Program-made: the position numbers and the translations under genes
From: Candidatus Poribacteria bacterium
GTDB lineage: Bacteria > Poribacteria > WGA-4E > WGA-3G
Length of the DNA: 35,016 nucleotides
Assembly: GCA_022394775.1 (NCBI GenBank)
Contig: JAGFCB010000232.1
Coordinates: forward strand, 1-35,016
Direction of reading: 5' to 3'
The notes under the pieces: model-generated
Seen by the model: only the letters and a program-made list of their open reading frames with translations
What the model was told of the DNA's origin: nothing
The model's database searches: none
In this document: one piece after another, positions 7,838 through 16,419 of the stretch
Layout: every line of letters starts with the position of its first letter
Numbering within the stretch: the first letter of the stretch is position 1

Positions 7838-10800
7838 TCACCGTTGGATGAACATTTTTCGGGTCGCGTGGAAATCTCCTGCTTGGATTGAATAAAAATA
7901 TACGCCGCTTGCGACAGCCTCACCAACAGCGTTACGTCCATCCCAATAAGCGGTGTGCGAACCGGCTTTATGGTGACCAAGCACTTTGGTATAAATCTGT
8001 TTTCCTTGAGCATCATATATAAAGAGGGACACATTTACATCTGAGACCAGTTGATACGGTATCCATGTCTCTGGGTTAAATGGGTTTGGGAAATTTTGGC
8101 TTAAATAATTGATTGGTGTAGACTTAACAGCGTCGGGTGTCCATTCAGATGGCATAGTCTCCTCCACGGCAAGCGAGTGTCCCTCTGGATGTACGCGAAA
8201 AATACGGATTTGATACAGATCCGCCACGTAAAGGGCAGTGTCTGTTAACTGCAATTCAGATGGAAACCAGAGTTCACTACCTTTGTAAACAACGGACGAG
8301 GTTGCCGTCAGCGTGCGTGCGTCAATGAGTTGAATGCCTGTGCTATTAAGCAGGTAGAGATGGTTTCCACCGATCTGCGCATCAATCGGGAGGGCATCGC
8401 TCTCATATACGCCGTGCAACTTCGGTCTATTCGGTTCAGATACATCAAGCACAACAACACCAACGCCGCTATCCAGCAAATATGCCCGTTCTTCTGCGAG
8501 TGTAACGCCGGTTGCATTTCCTTGTGTAGCGTAATTTCCTGTAGGGCGTGGCGCAGCAGGGGTTGTAATGTCAAAGATATGCAGTCCACCTTCAAGTGCA
8601 GCGACATAGGCATGTGAAGGTGAAGACGCGTCTATGGCAACGCGGTAGGCACTTCCAGGTATATCGCGTTCCGATACAATTCTACTCTGTTGAGGGGCTC
8701 GGCTATCAACGACAATTAAGGATTCTGCGCAAAGATAGGCGTAGTCTCCGTGCAACGCAATGTCCGAAACAGGCGCGACTGTCGGTATGTGTGCCACGAT
8801 TGTATTCGCTGCGAGATTGACGACGAACATACCTGTCTCAGCTGCAACAAAGCCGTACCTGTTTCGGACACGAATTTTGGTGCAGTTAGTCGTACCAAAC
8901 GGGTCGTCAAAATCAAGCGTATCTGTAGGCAGTGATAAGTTTTGGGTCAAAGTACCGTGATAAGGGGTTGTAAATTCGAGGGTACGCAATCCACCCGTTC
9001 CATTTGCAACATAGACAGTCCGCTCGTCTTCTGCTGTCTCCACAACATCAAGCCCATAAACAGTGCCGCCAAATGCATAGCGGTGTAGCCACTTTGGTGA
9101 TTCAGTGGTACTGACATCAATTGTCTGAATACCGCCTTTCCCATCAGCGACATAAGCCAACGTCTCTCGGATTGCTATGTCAGTTGCGTTGCCAAACGTA
9201 GGTTGTGAGGAAATTCGCTGTGGCTGTTGTGGGTTCCGCACATCCATGATATGTAATCCAGCCTGTTGATCCGTAAGATAGACAGTATCGTCCCGAAGTA
9301 GGATATTCGTCGTGAGTCCTGGGGTGTTTAATCGGAAACTTGGTTCGGGGTTTTGAGTATCCGTAACGTCAACTAAAGTAAGATTACCTGAAGCGACGTA
9401 AGCGTACGCCACATCTTCTGTCTCTTCAATCACATAAGCGGCAGCGAAAATAGGCACAATACTTTGAAAGGTAAAATTACCGAAAGGACTCGGTTCAAGA
9501 ATGTACAATCCGTGTCTGTCATCGCTCAAGTAAACCGTATCGTTGTGGATAACAACGTTGATAGGTGCACCGCCAGTGCGAAAGAAACGCCGCGGCCGGG
9601 GGGTCTGGGCGTTGCGGACATTGTGTTGATTGTAGACGAGCATTCCACGTGTTTGATCGAGTACGTATAAATTTTCGCCGGCGATCTGGACTTTGCGGGC
9701 ATCTATGAATCCGCCAAGTGTCTTTATAACGCTGGGGGCTGTTGGGATTGCAATATCAATAACGTGTACACCTGCAGCACCATCAGCGACATAAGCAGTA
9801 TCGCCATCAACGACCACAGATTGTGCCCGTCCGGGTGTAGCGATTTCACCGACGCGGACAGGCTTTGTCGGTTCGGTCAATGAGAAGATTTCAAATCCCC
9901 AATTGCTTGCTGCATAAAGGTAGGGGGCATCTGTTCCATCCATCATCACATCGGTATAGTCGCTTGCGAGATGGATCTGGGTCATCGGTTCAAGCTGCGT
10001 TCCGGGCTTGAGATCCGTCGGAAACGGACTCGGTTGGGTGCGACTGCCGAGATCGGATGTTACAGCATCAGGTATGGTATCCGATATTTGCTCACGTAAT
10101 GCACCCACTTCAAAATCAACATGCATATCTTCAGCGACGTACTGAACGATCTGCGGTGCATCTGCTGTTATCATCAGCAAGATCTCACCATCTCGCTGAA
10201 GTTCTTTGAATTGAATGTGCCCTCTGTTTTGGGTATCAAACCGAGTGGGTTTAACGATCGCGCGTCCATTAGGCGGGAGATAGAGAGTCGTTGCGTAGAG
10301 TCGCCCAGAATGCGTGCCGGTGACCAATATGTCGAGGGTTTTAGGTAAGTTTTCAAGGTGTGTATAATGCGCCCCCCATTGATCTATACGAATATTATTT
10401 GCACCGCTTGGATAGTTGAAGACGCGCGGCACCCGTGCACTTACCTTTCGATTCTTCAAAGCGGAATAGCCGAGTTTTTTACCTTTTGCCTGAGCGTTCA
10501 GCCAATTCGCGAGACCCCAATTCAGGAAGACTTCCGCAAAACGTTCACTTTTCCCGCTGCCTGCTAAGGCTGCATCAATCGCATGTTCACCGAGTGCATC
10601 TGTCGCTATGATACTGCGGATAAGTTCGGATCCGCCATACTGTTCATAGAGGTAGAGCATGAGCATGAATGCCCCGCCGTAATAGACATCTCTCGTGTTC
10701 GCATAAACGAGTGGGACACTCGGATTCGCGAGAAACCCATCAACAAAGAGAGTATGTACATTGCCGTAGACTGCCCATTCAACAAAACTTGCTGTGCCTT

Positions 10801-11428
10801 CTTCTAACCATCGCTGATCGGTTGTGCCGCCGTTCTGAAACCAATTCACAAGATGCGCAAATTCGTGTGCTAGGCTGCTATAAAAGGTGTGCCGGGAACG
10901 TTCTCTGAACTGGAAAATATCCATATAAAGCATTTCACGCCGATTGCTATTCGGTTCCGTCGGTAGCTGATCCGTGGGTGCGAAATAACCGCCGTATTCG
11001 AGTCCTGAGTTGTTCATACCGACATCGTGCATGAGCAAAGTTATATGATTGTCTCTGTCGAGTCCGGGTTTCCATTCGGTTCCCATCCATTTTCGGACGT
11101 TCGGGTAGATGCGTGTGTCAAATTCTTTTGCGATTGCGACGGCTTCGGCATCGGTGAGCATATCGCGCACCGAATTTTCGATATAGACGTAGAGGTGTTT
11201 GCTTTTAGCGATACAGGTGGCGGTTACCTCTGCTTCTGGGATGTGAATAAAAAATCGTTCTATCTGCCCGATTTGAACGGGTGCGGCGGGCGCAGCGGGA
11301 ACTTCTTCGGGAGGATATTGCGCGAGGTGTTCTTGGTGCAGAAGCGGTGTGCCGCACAGCCACGGATCGGCGGATGCGATGCCACTAATAACGAAAAAAA
11401 TAAGATGAATTGATACTAAAAGTCGCAT
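7838..11428 (-). CDS. Secreted HExxH metallopeptidase with LVIVD beta-propeller repeats and C-terminal sorting tail
   Basis: The protein has about 1,196 residues. A signal peptide (MRLLVSIHLIFFVISGIASA) precedes a catalytic domain with HEFAH at about residue 188 (nt 10853-10867), followed by WLEEGTASFVEW, where a downstream Glu can be the third zinc ligand. This is the gluzincin layout of M30/hyicolysin-like peptidases. Residues ~470-1070 hold roughly a dozen repeats of the LVIVD type (…VAVDGDTAYVADGAAGVHVIDI…P..P), expected to form beta-propeller blades. The last ~90 residues contain NFPNPFNPETWIPYQL and end RKMFIQR, a FlgD/Ig-like sorting tail shared with the 23045 protein. I prefer the ATG at 11428; the alternative at 11443 has GGAG directly abutting it, which cannot serve it. 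The protein is probably exported and surface-attached. Its substrate is unknown. Confidence 0.88.
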   Translation of the reverse strand: MRLLVSIHLIFFVISGIASADPWLCGTPLLHQEHLAQYPPEEVPAAPAAPVQIGQIERFFIHIPEAEVTATCIAKSKHLYVYIENSVRDMLTDAEAVAIAKEFDTRIYPNVRKWMGTEWKPGLDRDNHITLLMHDVGMNNSGLEYGGYFAPTDQLPTEPNSNRREMLYMDIFQFRERSRHTFYSSLAHEFAHLVNWFQNGGTTDQRWLEEGTASFVEWAVYGNVHTLFVDGFLANPSVPLVYANTRDVYYGGAFMLMLYLYEQYGGSELIRSIIATDALGEHAIDAALAGSGKSERFAEVFLNWGLANWLNAQAKGKKLGYSALKNRKVSARVPRVFNYPSGANNIRIDQWGAHYTHLENLPKTLDILVTGTHSGRLYATTLYLPPNGRAIVKPTRFDTQNRGHIQFKELQRDGEILLMITADAPQIVQYVAEDMHVDFEVGALREQISDTIPDAVTSDLGSRTQPSPFPTDLKPGTQLEPMTQIHLASDYTDVMMDGTDAPYLYAASNWGFEIFSLTEPTKPVRVGEIATPGRAQSVVVDGDTAYVADGAAGVHVIDIAIPTAPSVIKTLGGFIDARKVQIAGENLYVLDQTRGMLVYNQHNVRNAQTPRPRRFFRTGGAPINVVIHNDTVYLSDDRHGLYILEPSPFGNFTFQSIVPIFAAAYVIEETEDVAYAYVASGNLTLVDVTDTQNPEPSFRLNTPGLTTNILLRDDTVYLTDQQAGLHIMDVRNPQQPQRISSQPTFGNATDIAIRETLAYVADGKGGIQTIDVSTTESPKWLHRYAFGGTVYGLDVVETAEDERTVYVANGTGGLRTLEFTTPYHGTLTQNLSLPTDTLDFDDPFGTTNCTKIRVRNRYGFVAAETGMFVVNLAANTIVAHIPTVAPVSDIALHGDYAYLCAESLIVVDSRAPQQSRIVSERDIPGSAYRVAIDASSPSHAYVAALEGGLHIFDITTPAAPRPTGNYATQGNATGVTLAEERAYLLDSGVGVVVLDVSEPNRPKLHGVYESDALPIDAQIGGNHLYLLNSTGIQLIDARTLTATSSVVYKGSELWFPSELQLTDTALYVADLYQIRIFRVHPEGHSLAVEETMPSEWTPDAVKSTPINYLSQNFPNPFNPETWIPYQLVSDVNVSLFIYDAQGKQIYTKVLGHHKAGSHTAYWDGRNAVGEAVASGVYFYSIQAGDFHATRKMFIQR

Positions 11429-11503
11429 GAGATTTGCGGACATCTCCAGTAGATACGTTTTGTAGCCACTGGTTTAGCCAGCACTACTTCAGACGTATAA
11501 ATT

Positions 11504-11595
11504 ATAGGACTTACGCATTTTTCGATGATAACGGATATCCGACGCACTGCAGGCGGGGTTTCAAACCCCGCCTGCGCGGGGGCTGCGTAAGTCGG
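11504..11595. repeat. Inverted-repeat element with internal GC-rich palindrome
   Basis: The outer arms are ATAGGACTTACGCA (11504-11517) and TGCGTAAGTC (11584-11593). Inside lies GCAGGCGGGGTTT (11549-11561) facing AAACCCCGCCTGC (11563-11575), a near-continuous palindrome. The same outer arms recur at 12874-12918. This looks like a miniature non-coding repeat (REP/MITE-like) and may also act as a transcription barrier between the divergent genes. Confidence 0.65.
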
Positions 11596-11715
11596 AAATT
11601 AAAAAAACACTATACAAATCGTTCAAACTTGCCTAAGTGCTACATCTATTTTACAATGATTTCAGCGTAAATTCAACCGATATAACACCCCATCCAGAAC
11701 CATAACGTTCAAATT

Positions 11716-11844
11716 ATGGACAACGACATCCATAATTTGACAGAACAGCGACTCACGGGACTGAACACCGAAGATGCAGCCCGATATATGCGTCGGTTAG
11801 GAATTGGCATCATATTTGCTACACTTTTCCTATCAACTGCCTAA
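11716..11844 (+). CDS. Possible 42-residue small protein with hydrophobic C-terminus
   Basis: ATG 11716 opens a 42-codon frame beginning MDNDIHNLTEQRLTGLNTEDAA and ending in a hydrophobic stretch (GIGIIFATLFLSTA). It could be a small tail-anchored peptide or the residue of a longer gene. There is no convincing ribosome binding site. It ends 34 bases before the TolB-like gene, so it could act as a leader or share that gene's transcript. Weak call based on composition and position only. Confidence 0.3.
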   Translation: MDNDIHNLTEQRLTGLNTEDAARYMRRLGIGIIFATLFLSTA

Positions 11845-11878
11845 CTGCGGCAGGCTAATTTTTTGGAGGAATTCGGAA

Positions 11879-12838
11879 ATGAAAACGAAATACGCACAAT
11901 TAGTGTTTGGCATCGCGTTGGTGTTAAGTAGCAATCTGTTTGCGATGAATCTCGGCGCACAGGTCCCTGGCAAGCAATATATCTCCTTCTCATCGCTCCG
12001 ATCAGGAAACCTTGAGATTTATGTCATTGATACGGACGGCAAAAATCTCCGCAACCTAACGAATCACTCAGCAGCCGACCATTCCCCTACATGGTCACCG
12101 AGTGGTCGTTCATTTGCGTATGTGTCACATCGAGATGGCAAAGGCGAAATTTATGTGATGGATCTAAATAAGAAAACGGCGCGTCGGTTGACAAACCACC
12201 CAGCACATGACAACCATCCCGCCTGGTCGCCAGACGGGAAGTGGATCGCTTTCTCATCTGACCGGAAGGGAAATTATGACATCTACAAAATGGATGTTAA
12301 CGGTGAGAATTTACAGCAGCTCACCAATAAAGGCAAATACAACTCAGCACCGGCGTGGTCCCCAGATAGTCGCTCCATTGCTTTTTATTCCATCCGTAAT
12401 GACAGCGGCGATATCTATGTGATGAATACCAACGGAAGGATTCTCAGAAAACTTGCCAGTGGAATAGCGCCGAGTTGGTCCCCAGATGGTAAAAAGATCG
12501 CCTATTACAAAGGAAGCGGCATCTTTGTCATGAATGCAAACGGACAGAACAGTCGACGGGTGTCCCCGATTGATACTTGGAGCGAAATACCGGCATGGTC
12601 TCCGGACGGGGACTGGATTGCTTGTATGTCGGAGCTGGAAAATCCGTGGGGTAACGCGAACCGTGATTCAAACATCTATCTCATCCGATTGAATGCGGGC
12701 GGTAAGCCCCACCAAATCACAACGCATCAAGCGATGGATTATTCTCCTGCGTGGGTACCCTCCGGTTTTCTCGCTGTTTCTCCGGCTGCGAATACGCGGA
12801 CGACCTTATGGGGTAAGTTGAAGCAACCCGCACACTAA
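11879..12838 (+). CDS. Secreted TolB-like (PD40) beta-propeller protein
   Basis: ATG 11879 (MKTKYAQ) follows GGAGGA at 11865-11870. The 319-residue product begins with a signal peptide (LVFGIALVLSSNLFA). It then carries six to seven repeats of the form IYVMDxNGxNxRxLTNxxxxDxxPAWSPDGxxIAFxS, the WD40-like PD40 repeat of TolB. Such repeats build a six- or seven-bladed propeller in the periplasm. The N-terminal domain of true TolB is missing and there are no tol/pal genes nearby, so it is better called a TolB-like propeller protein than TolB. Proteins of this form are common and have diverse, mostly unknown, binding roles. The open frame upstream (from 11804) has no supporting start. Confidence 0.85.
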   Translation: MKTKYAQLVFGIALVLSSNLFAMNLGAQVPGKQYISFSSLRSGNLEIYVIDTDGKNLRNLTNHSAADHSPTWSPSGRSFAYVSHRDGKGEIYVMDLNKKTARRLTNHPAHDNHPAWSPDGKWIAFSSDRKGNYDIYKMDVNGENLQQLTNKGKYNSAPAWSPDSRSIAFYSIRNDSGDIYVMNTNGRILRKLASGIAPSWSPDGKKIAYYKGSGIFVMNANGQNSRRVSPIDTWSEIPAWSPDGDWIACMSELENPWGNANRDSNIYLIRLNAGGKPHQITTHQAMDYSPAWVPSGFLAVSPAANTRTTLWGKLKQPAH

Positions 12839-12873
12839 CGCGCTAATAATCGAGTACTTCTACCAATTTTCTT

Positions 12874-12918
12874 TAGGACTTATGCAACGGGTATTATCGC
12901 TTGTTTGCGTAAGTCCTA
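12874..12918. repeat. 45-bp inverted repeat, second copy of the GGACTTACGCA element
   Basis: TAGGACTTATGCAA (12874-12887) faces TTGCGTAAGTCCTA (12905-12918) with one mismatch in 14. It can form a hairpin just downstream of the TolB-like gene and may terminate it, though no clean T-run follows. The arms match the outer arms of the element at 11504-11595, so the TolB-like gene is bracketed by two copies. Confidence 0.65.
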
Positions 12919-12990
12919 TTCTTATTCAACTTGCTAATTTCCTGCTTCTGTGCTATCCTCTTGGCAATCCTCGAAAAAGGAGTAATTCCA

Positions 12991-14016
12991 ATGTATCGTG
13001 TCGGTATTATCGGGTTAGGCAGCATTGCCGCCCGTTACTCAACGCCTGATGACGCTTATCCGTATTGTCACACAGGCGGTATCCGTTTTTGCGAGACAAC
13101 CGAGTTGGTCGCAGTCGCGGATATGTCCGCAGAACGCCAAGCAGAATTCCAGCAGACCTGGGGACCCGGCTTCCCAGATAACTCCATCAACTACTATGAA
13201 ACAGATGTCCAGATGCTTGAAAGCGAAGATTTAGACATCGTCGCTGTCTGTGTACGCGGACCGCATCATTTTCAGGTGATGCAAAACGTCTTGAGAGCAG
13301 ACATTAAAGCCATCTTCCTTGAAAAACCCGCCGGATGTTCCCTTGAAGAAGTTGACACAATGACAGCGGGTGCCGATGCGAAAGGTATCCCTATCGTTGT
13401 GGATTATACACGACACTGGGGACCGCATCTAATCCGCCTCCAATCGCTTATCAAGGACGGACTCATCGGTGAGGTGCAAACCGTTATCGGGTATTGCGGC
13501 GGAGGTGTGCTCTCCTTCGCTATTCATACCACAGATATGATCTGTCAGTTCGCTGGCTATGATCCGGTTGCTGTGACGGGTTTCGTTTCGGGGGGTGGTG
13601 ATGTGCCAGAGTCTTACGAACCTGAACCCGCTGTTGTCGGTGCAACCATCCAATTTGAGAGCGGGGTTATCGGTTTCCATGTCGGAAACCACGGAACCCG
13701 CGGCGGTTTCTCTGTTGATGTTCTTGGCGACGAAGGCAGCGTTCAGACAGGATTTTACAGTGGCGCGACCGTCCATAAAGCGGGTAAATTGGTTGATAAC
13801 GCCACCCTTGACCTCCCCGAAAACGCCAGTCCTTTTAAAATTGCCTACAAACAGATTACCGATTATCTTGATGGTGGCCCCCTACCGCATTGTGCCCGGA
13901 ATGACTATACTGCTGTCAATGAAATCGGGTTCGCCATGATTGAGAGCGGCATCACCGGACGGACGATACAACTCCCGTGTCAGAACCGGACACGGCTTAT
14001 CTTCGCGAATGGCTAA
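12991..14016 (+). CDS. Gfo/Idh/MocA family oxidoreductase
   Basis: The start at 12991 (MYRVGIIGLGSIAARY) follows AAAAAGGAG at 12975-12983; an upstream ATG at 12931 lacks such a site. The 341-residue length is normal for the family. The N-terminal Rossmann motif is GLGSIA (residues 8-13) and the catalytic-motif Lys is in EKP (residues 111-113). FAIHTTDMICQ in the C-terminal domain supplies the conserved His/Asp. Family members are NAD(P)-dependent dehydrogenases of sugars, inositols and related polyols; the substrate cannot be told here. Its 3' end is followed at once by the selenoprotein gene, so the two are probably co-transcribed. Confidence 0.9.
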   Translation: MYRVGIIGLGSIAARYSTPDDAYPYCHTGGIRFCETTELVAVADMSAERQAEFQQTWGPGFPDNSINYYETDVQMLESEDLDIVAVCVRGPHHFQVMQNVLRADIKAIFLEKPAGCSLEEVDTMTAGADAKGIPIVVDYTRHWGPHLIRLQSLIKDGLIGEVQTVIGYCGGGVLSFAIHTTDMICQFAGYDPVAVTGFVSGGGDVPESYEPEPAVVGATIQFESGVIGFHVGNHGTRGGFSVDVLGDEGSVQTGFYSGATVHKAGKLVDNATLDLPENASPFKIAYKQITDYLDGGPLPHCARNDYTAVNEIGFAMIESGITGRTIQLPCQNRTRLIFANG

Positions 14017-14033
14017 TACGAGGTATGGCATCT

Positions 14034-14777
14034 ATGTTCAAACTGGACAATTTATACCGGTTTTTTATGAAGGCATACCCGGTCAAGTCCTACGGTGGCA
14101 CACCTCCAAATACACCCCTTCACAAGGAACTAAACCGATGCCGTGTCGCGCTCATTACAACTGCTGGCTTGCATCTCCCAGAGCAAAAACCTTACGACGA
14201 TAGGATTATAGGTGGTGATTGTTCATACCGAGAAATACCAAACGCAATCGAGACACAAGTCCTCGCGCTTGGACATAGAAGTAAGGCTTTCGACGCAAGC
14301 GGTACAGAGAGTGATATAAACCTCGTATTGCCACTGGATCGGTTTCGAGAATTAGAAAACGCAGGTAAAATCGGTTCACTCAACGATAGACACTTCAGTT
14401 TCATGGGGTCCATTACGAAGCCGAAACGGCTTATTAAAGAAACCGCGCCTGAAGTCGGGCAGATGCTCAAAGCCGATGGTGTTGATGTTGCCTTCTTAAC
14501 CCCTGTCTGACCGATGTGTAATCAATCTGTAGGATTGATTCAGCGTGCTGTTGAAGCAGCAGGCGTATCGACCACTTCTATAACGCTTGATGAAAGCATA
14601 ACGAAGAGAGTGAAGCCACCGCGTGCGTTATCGGTATCGTATAGATTTGGTTATCCGCTTGGTGAACCGAACAACCCGGAATTACAACACGCGATTATCG
14701 CGGAGGCACTTACACTCTTAGGGGATGAAGGACTGCCTCCGATCCTTAAAAGTAGCAGTCACAAGCATGAAGGTTAA
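14034..14777 (+). CDS. GrdB-family selenoprotein (selenocysteine encoded by in-frame TGA)
   Basis: The frame runs through a TGA at 14508-14510 and continues without a shift to the TAA at 14775-14777, giving about 247 residues with Sec at 159. Upstream of the TGA the sequence follows the glycine/sarcosine/betaine reductase selenoprotein B family: RVALITTAGLHLPEQKP, GDCSYREIP, NLVLPLDRFRELENAGKIGSL, RHFSFMGS and GVDVAFLTPV. The TGA is followed by PMCNQSVGLIQRAVEAAG, giving a UxxC redox motif where relatives carry Cys or Sec. A hairpin suited to a bacterial SECIS starts 9 bases after the TGA. Start: GAGG at 14020-14023 favours ATG 14034; ATG 14025 is possible, and an open frame reaches 13977 inside the preceding gene. 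The protein is much shorter than classical GrdB (~430), so reductase activity on glycine or betaine is not assured; a selenium-dependent redox or dehalogenation-like role is conceivable. It lies between two MocA-type genes. Confidence 0.85.
14520..14540 (+). promoter_or_regulatory. Bacterial SECIS-like hairpin
   Basis: AATCAATC (14520-14527) and GATTGATT (14533-14540) form a perfect 8-bp stem with a 5-base loop TGTAG. The loop begins 17 bases after the TGA and has G at its second position. Bacterial SECIS elements need an apical loop about 16-37 bases past the UGA with a G in the first two loop positions, so it fits the rule. The stem is coding (NQSVGLI) as expected in bacteria. Confidence 0.75.
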
Positions 14778-14789
14778 AGGATCGGTATC

Positions 14790-14804
14790 GCGAGCCCAGC
14801 TCGC
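14790..14804. repeat. Short palindrome GCGAGCCCAGCTCGC in the intergenic gap
   Basis: GCGAG and CTCGC flank CCCAG in the 75-base gap between the selenoprotein and the next oxidoreductase. The surrounding sequence (GGTATCGCGAGCCCAGCTCGC then TCCTAC) has the look of a dispersed intergenic repeat; there is no T-run, so it is unlikely to terminate transcription. Confidence 0.35.
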
Positions 14805-14852
14805 TCCTACAACAAGAGGCTGCTAAAGTGGGATGGCTAAAGGAGAAATTCA

Positions 14853-15914
14853 ATGGATAAAATCAGAGTTGGTATTATTGGATGTGGTGGCATTTTCCGC
14901 GGTCTTCACGCACCTTATTATCAAGAACCGACGCGCCGTGCAGACATTGTTGCAATCGCTGATATCAATGAAGCATCCGCAAACGAACAAGCAGATAGAT
15001 TTGGTGCAGATGCTTACACAGATTATCGTGCGCTGCTAGATAGATCGGATATAGACGCTGTTGATGTCTGCGTCCACCCGCGCCCGCACCTCGAAATTAC
15101 GCGTGCTGCCGCTGATGCCGGTAAACACATCTTGATGGAGAAACCGATGTGTTGTAATGTCGCCGAGGGTGACGCAATGATCGCCGCTGCTGAAGATGCG
15201 GGTGTTATTCTGATGGTCGCCTATATGATGCGATTCGATCCGGGATACATGAAACTGAAGTCGCTATTAGACGATGGCACGCTCGGCACACTGCAGATGG
15301 CGTATTCTAATCAGGTCGGTTGGTTTTCACCGGAACGGCATCCGTGGCTCTTTGTGAAAGCGGAATCTGGCGGTATGTTGGTGGAGCAAGCTATTCACAA
15401 TCTCGATATTTGGTTGTGGCTCTATGGTCCCGCCTCCACTGTCTATGGGTTCACGAGCCATGTCCCGCTTGGGGGCACCTATCCACCCGCTGATGAAGCC
15501 GTTGAAAACAACGCCGTCTTAACTGTGCATTTCAAAAACGGCGGTGTCGGCATGATGATTAAGAGTTGGGCAGCGGAGATCGGGAATAGCGGGAACGGTC
15601 TTGTCACGAGCAAAGGCTCCGCGACACTGATTCGGCACGGACTCCGCTGGAAAACCCATGATATGGAAGCCGCTGCAGAATTCTCTGCCTCGGCACCGGA
15701 TGACGACACCTACCGTAACGTGCCAGATGCACAACGTGAACAGCGATATTGGGGGATGGCGGCGAAAGGTGCAAGCATTGACCACTGGTGCCAGTGCATC
15801 GCGGGTGAAGCGGAACCGACAACCCACGGATGCATCGGTAGAGACGGTATCGAGTTGGCAGAAGCGACGTATCGTTCCTCGCAAATTGGTACACCGATCT
15901 CGCTACCCTTGTAG
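14853..15914 (+). CDS. Gfo/Idh/MocA family oxidoreductase
   Basis: ATG 14853 follows AAAGGAGAAATTCA. The 353-residue protein begins MDKIRVGIIGCGGIFRGLHAP, with the glycine-rich NAD(P) loop GCGGIF at residues 10-15. EKP is at residues 96-98 and the catalytic HNLD motif at 182-185, so the active-site set looks intact. Sequence blocks such as VDVCVHPRPHLEITRAAADAGKHILMEKP are textbook for the family. The substrate (sugar, inositol or similar) is not determinable. It is the last gene before a good terminator at 15983-16024 and probably belongs to the same transcription unit as the upstream oxidoreductase and selenoprotein, although a 75-base gap with a palindrome intervenes. Confidence 0.92.
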   Translation: MDKIRVGIIGCGGIFRGLHAPYYQEPTRRADIVAIADINEASANEQADRFGADAYTDYRALLDRSDIDAVDVCVHPRPHLEITRAAADAGKHILMEKPMCCNVAEGDAMIAAAEDAGVILMVAYMMRFDPGYMKLKSLLDDGTLGTLQMAYSNQVGWFSPERHPWLFVKAESGGMLVEQAIHNLDIWLWLYGPASTVYGFTSHVPLGGTYPPADEAVENNAVLTVHFKNGGVGMMIKSWAAEIGNSGNGLVTSKGSATLIRHGLRWKTHDMEAAAEFSASAPDDDTYRNVPDAQREQRYWGMAAKGASIDHWCQCIAGEAEPTTHGCIGRDGIELAEATYRSSQIGTPISLPL

Positions 15915-15982
15915 GAGTCCTATAATGCTACATTTCTCTTCCAGTTACATTTTGAAAATTGATGATAGATAGTGGAACTGTG

Positions 15983-16024
15983 TCTGATAGGGTGGGTCCG
16001 TTACACATTCTATCAGAATTTTTT
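15983..16024 (+). terminator. Rho-independent terminator after the oxidoreductase cluster
   Basis: TCTGATAG (15983-15990) pairs with CTATCAGA (16010-16017), followed by T6 at 16019-16024. It closes the 12991-15914 unit. In the rest of the 365-base gap (15915-16279) I see a 7-bp hairpin, GGTTTTT/AAAAACC at 16136-16154, and the promoter listed next, but no gene. Confidence 0.8.
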
Positions 16025-16172
16025 ACATCGAAATCCCCAATGATCCGCGCGTCGACCGACTGAAATTAGTAGTTAGATATAGGGTTTTTTATTTTTATTT
16101 CAACAAAAATCAGATTTGACCTATTATAACTGAAAGGTTTTTCGCAGAAAAACCGAACCGATCATAAAATCC

Positions 16173-16202
16173 TTGACCCGCCTCTCGATTTTCGGCTATA
16201 AT
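16173..16202 (+). promoter_or_regulatory. Sigma-70-type promoter for the 16280-19361 block
   Basis: TTGACC (16173-16178) and a perfect TATAAT (16197-16202) are separated by 18 bases. The start would be near 16209, about 70 bases before the Uma2-like fragment and 210 before the 16420 gene, so it can serve the whole downstream cluster. Confidence 0.65.
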
Positions 16203-16279
16203 TAACACACTCTATAGAATTTACCGTGCTTCAAACGCTGAACCCTGTTTTCACGCATCGGACGGAAAAGGAGAACCCG

Positions 16280-16396
16280 ATGGCAACTTATAGAAAAAAG
16301 AGCCCCATCCCTTCTGCCCCGACAGACGCTGAAATATTCTACCCTGAAGAGGATGGCAAACCCATGGCAGTCAGCCGCTTGCAAACACGCCGCTAA
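16280..16396 (+). pseudogene. Truncated N-terminus of a Uma2-family (DUF820) nuclease-like protein
   Basis: ATG 16280 follows AAAAGGAG at 16267-16273 and encodes only 38 residues. The segment TDAEIFYPEEDGKPMAVS resembles the start of Uma2/DUF820 proteins (typically 'YP.sDG.PMAe'), which are PD-(D/E)XK nuclease-fold proteins of about 190-250 residues. Here the frame stops after LQTRR and the nuclease core is absent. I read it as a remnant left by deletion, with its translation signals intact. It could instead be a functional leader peptide ahead of the 16420 gene, 23 bases on. The family match rests on a short motif. Confidence 0.45.
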
Positions 16397-16419
16397 CACG
16401 AAAGCGCAAATGAAGGGAT

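Noticed and set aside
14508..14510. TGA read as a stop, making two genes or a pseudogene
   Set aside because: The frame and family match continue unbroken on both sides, and a SECIS-like hairpin follows; selenocysteine explains it better. Sequencing error cannot be fully excluded.
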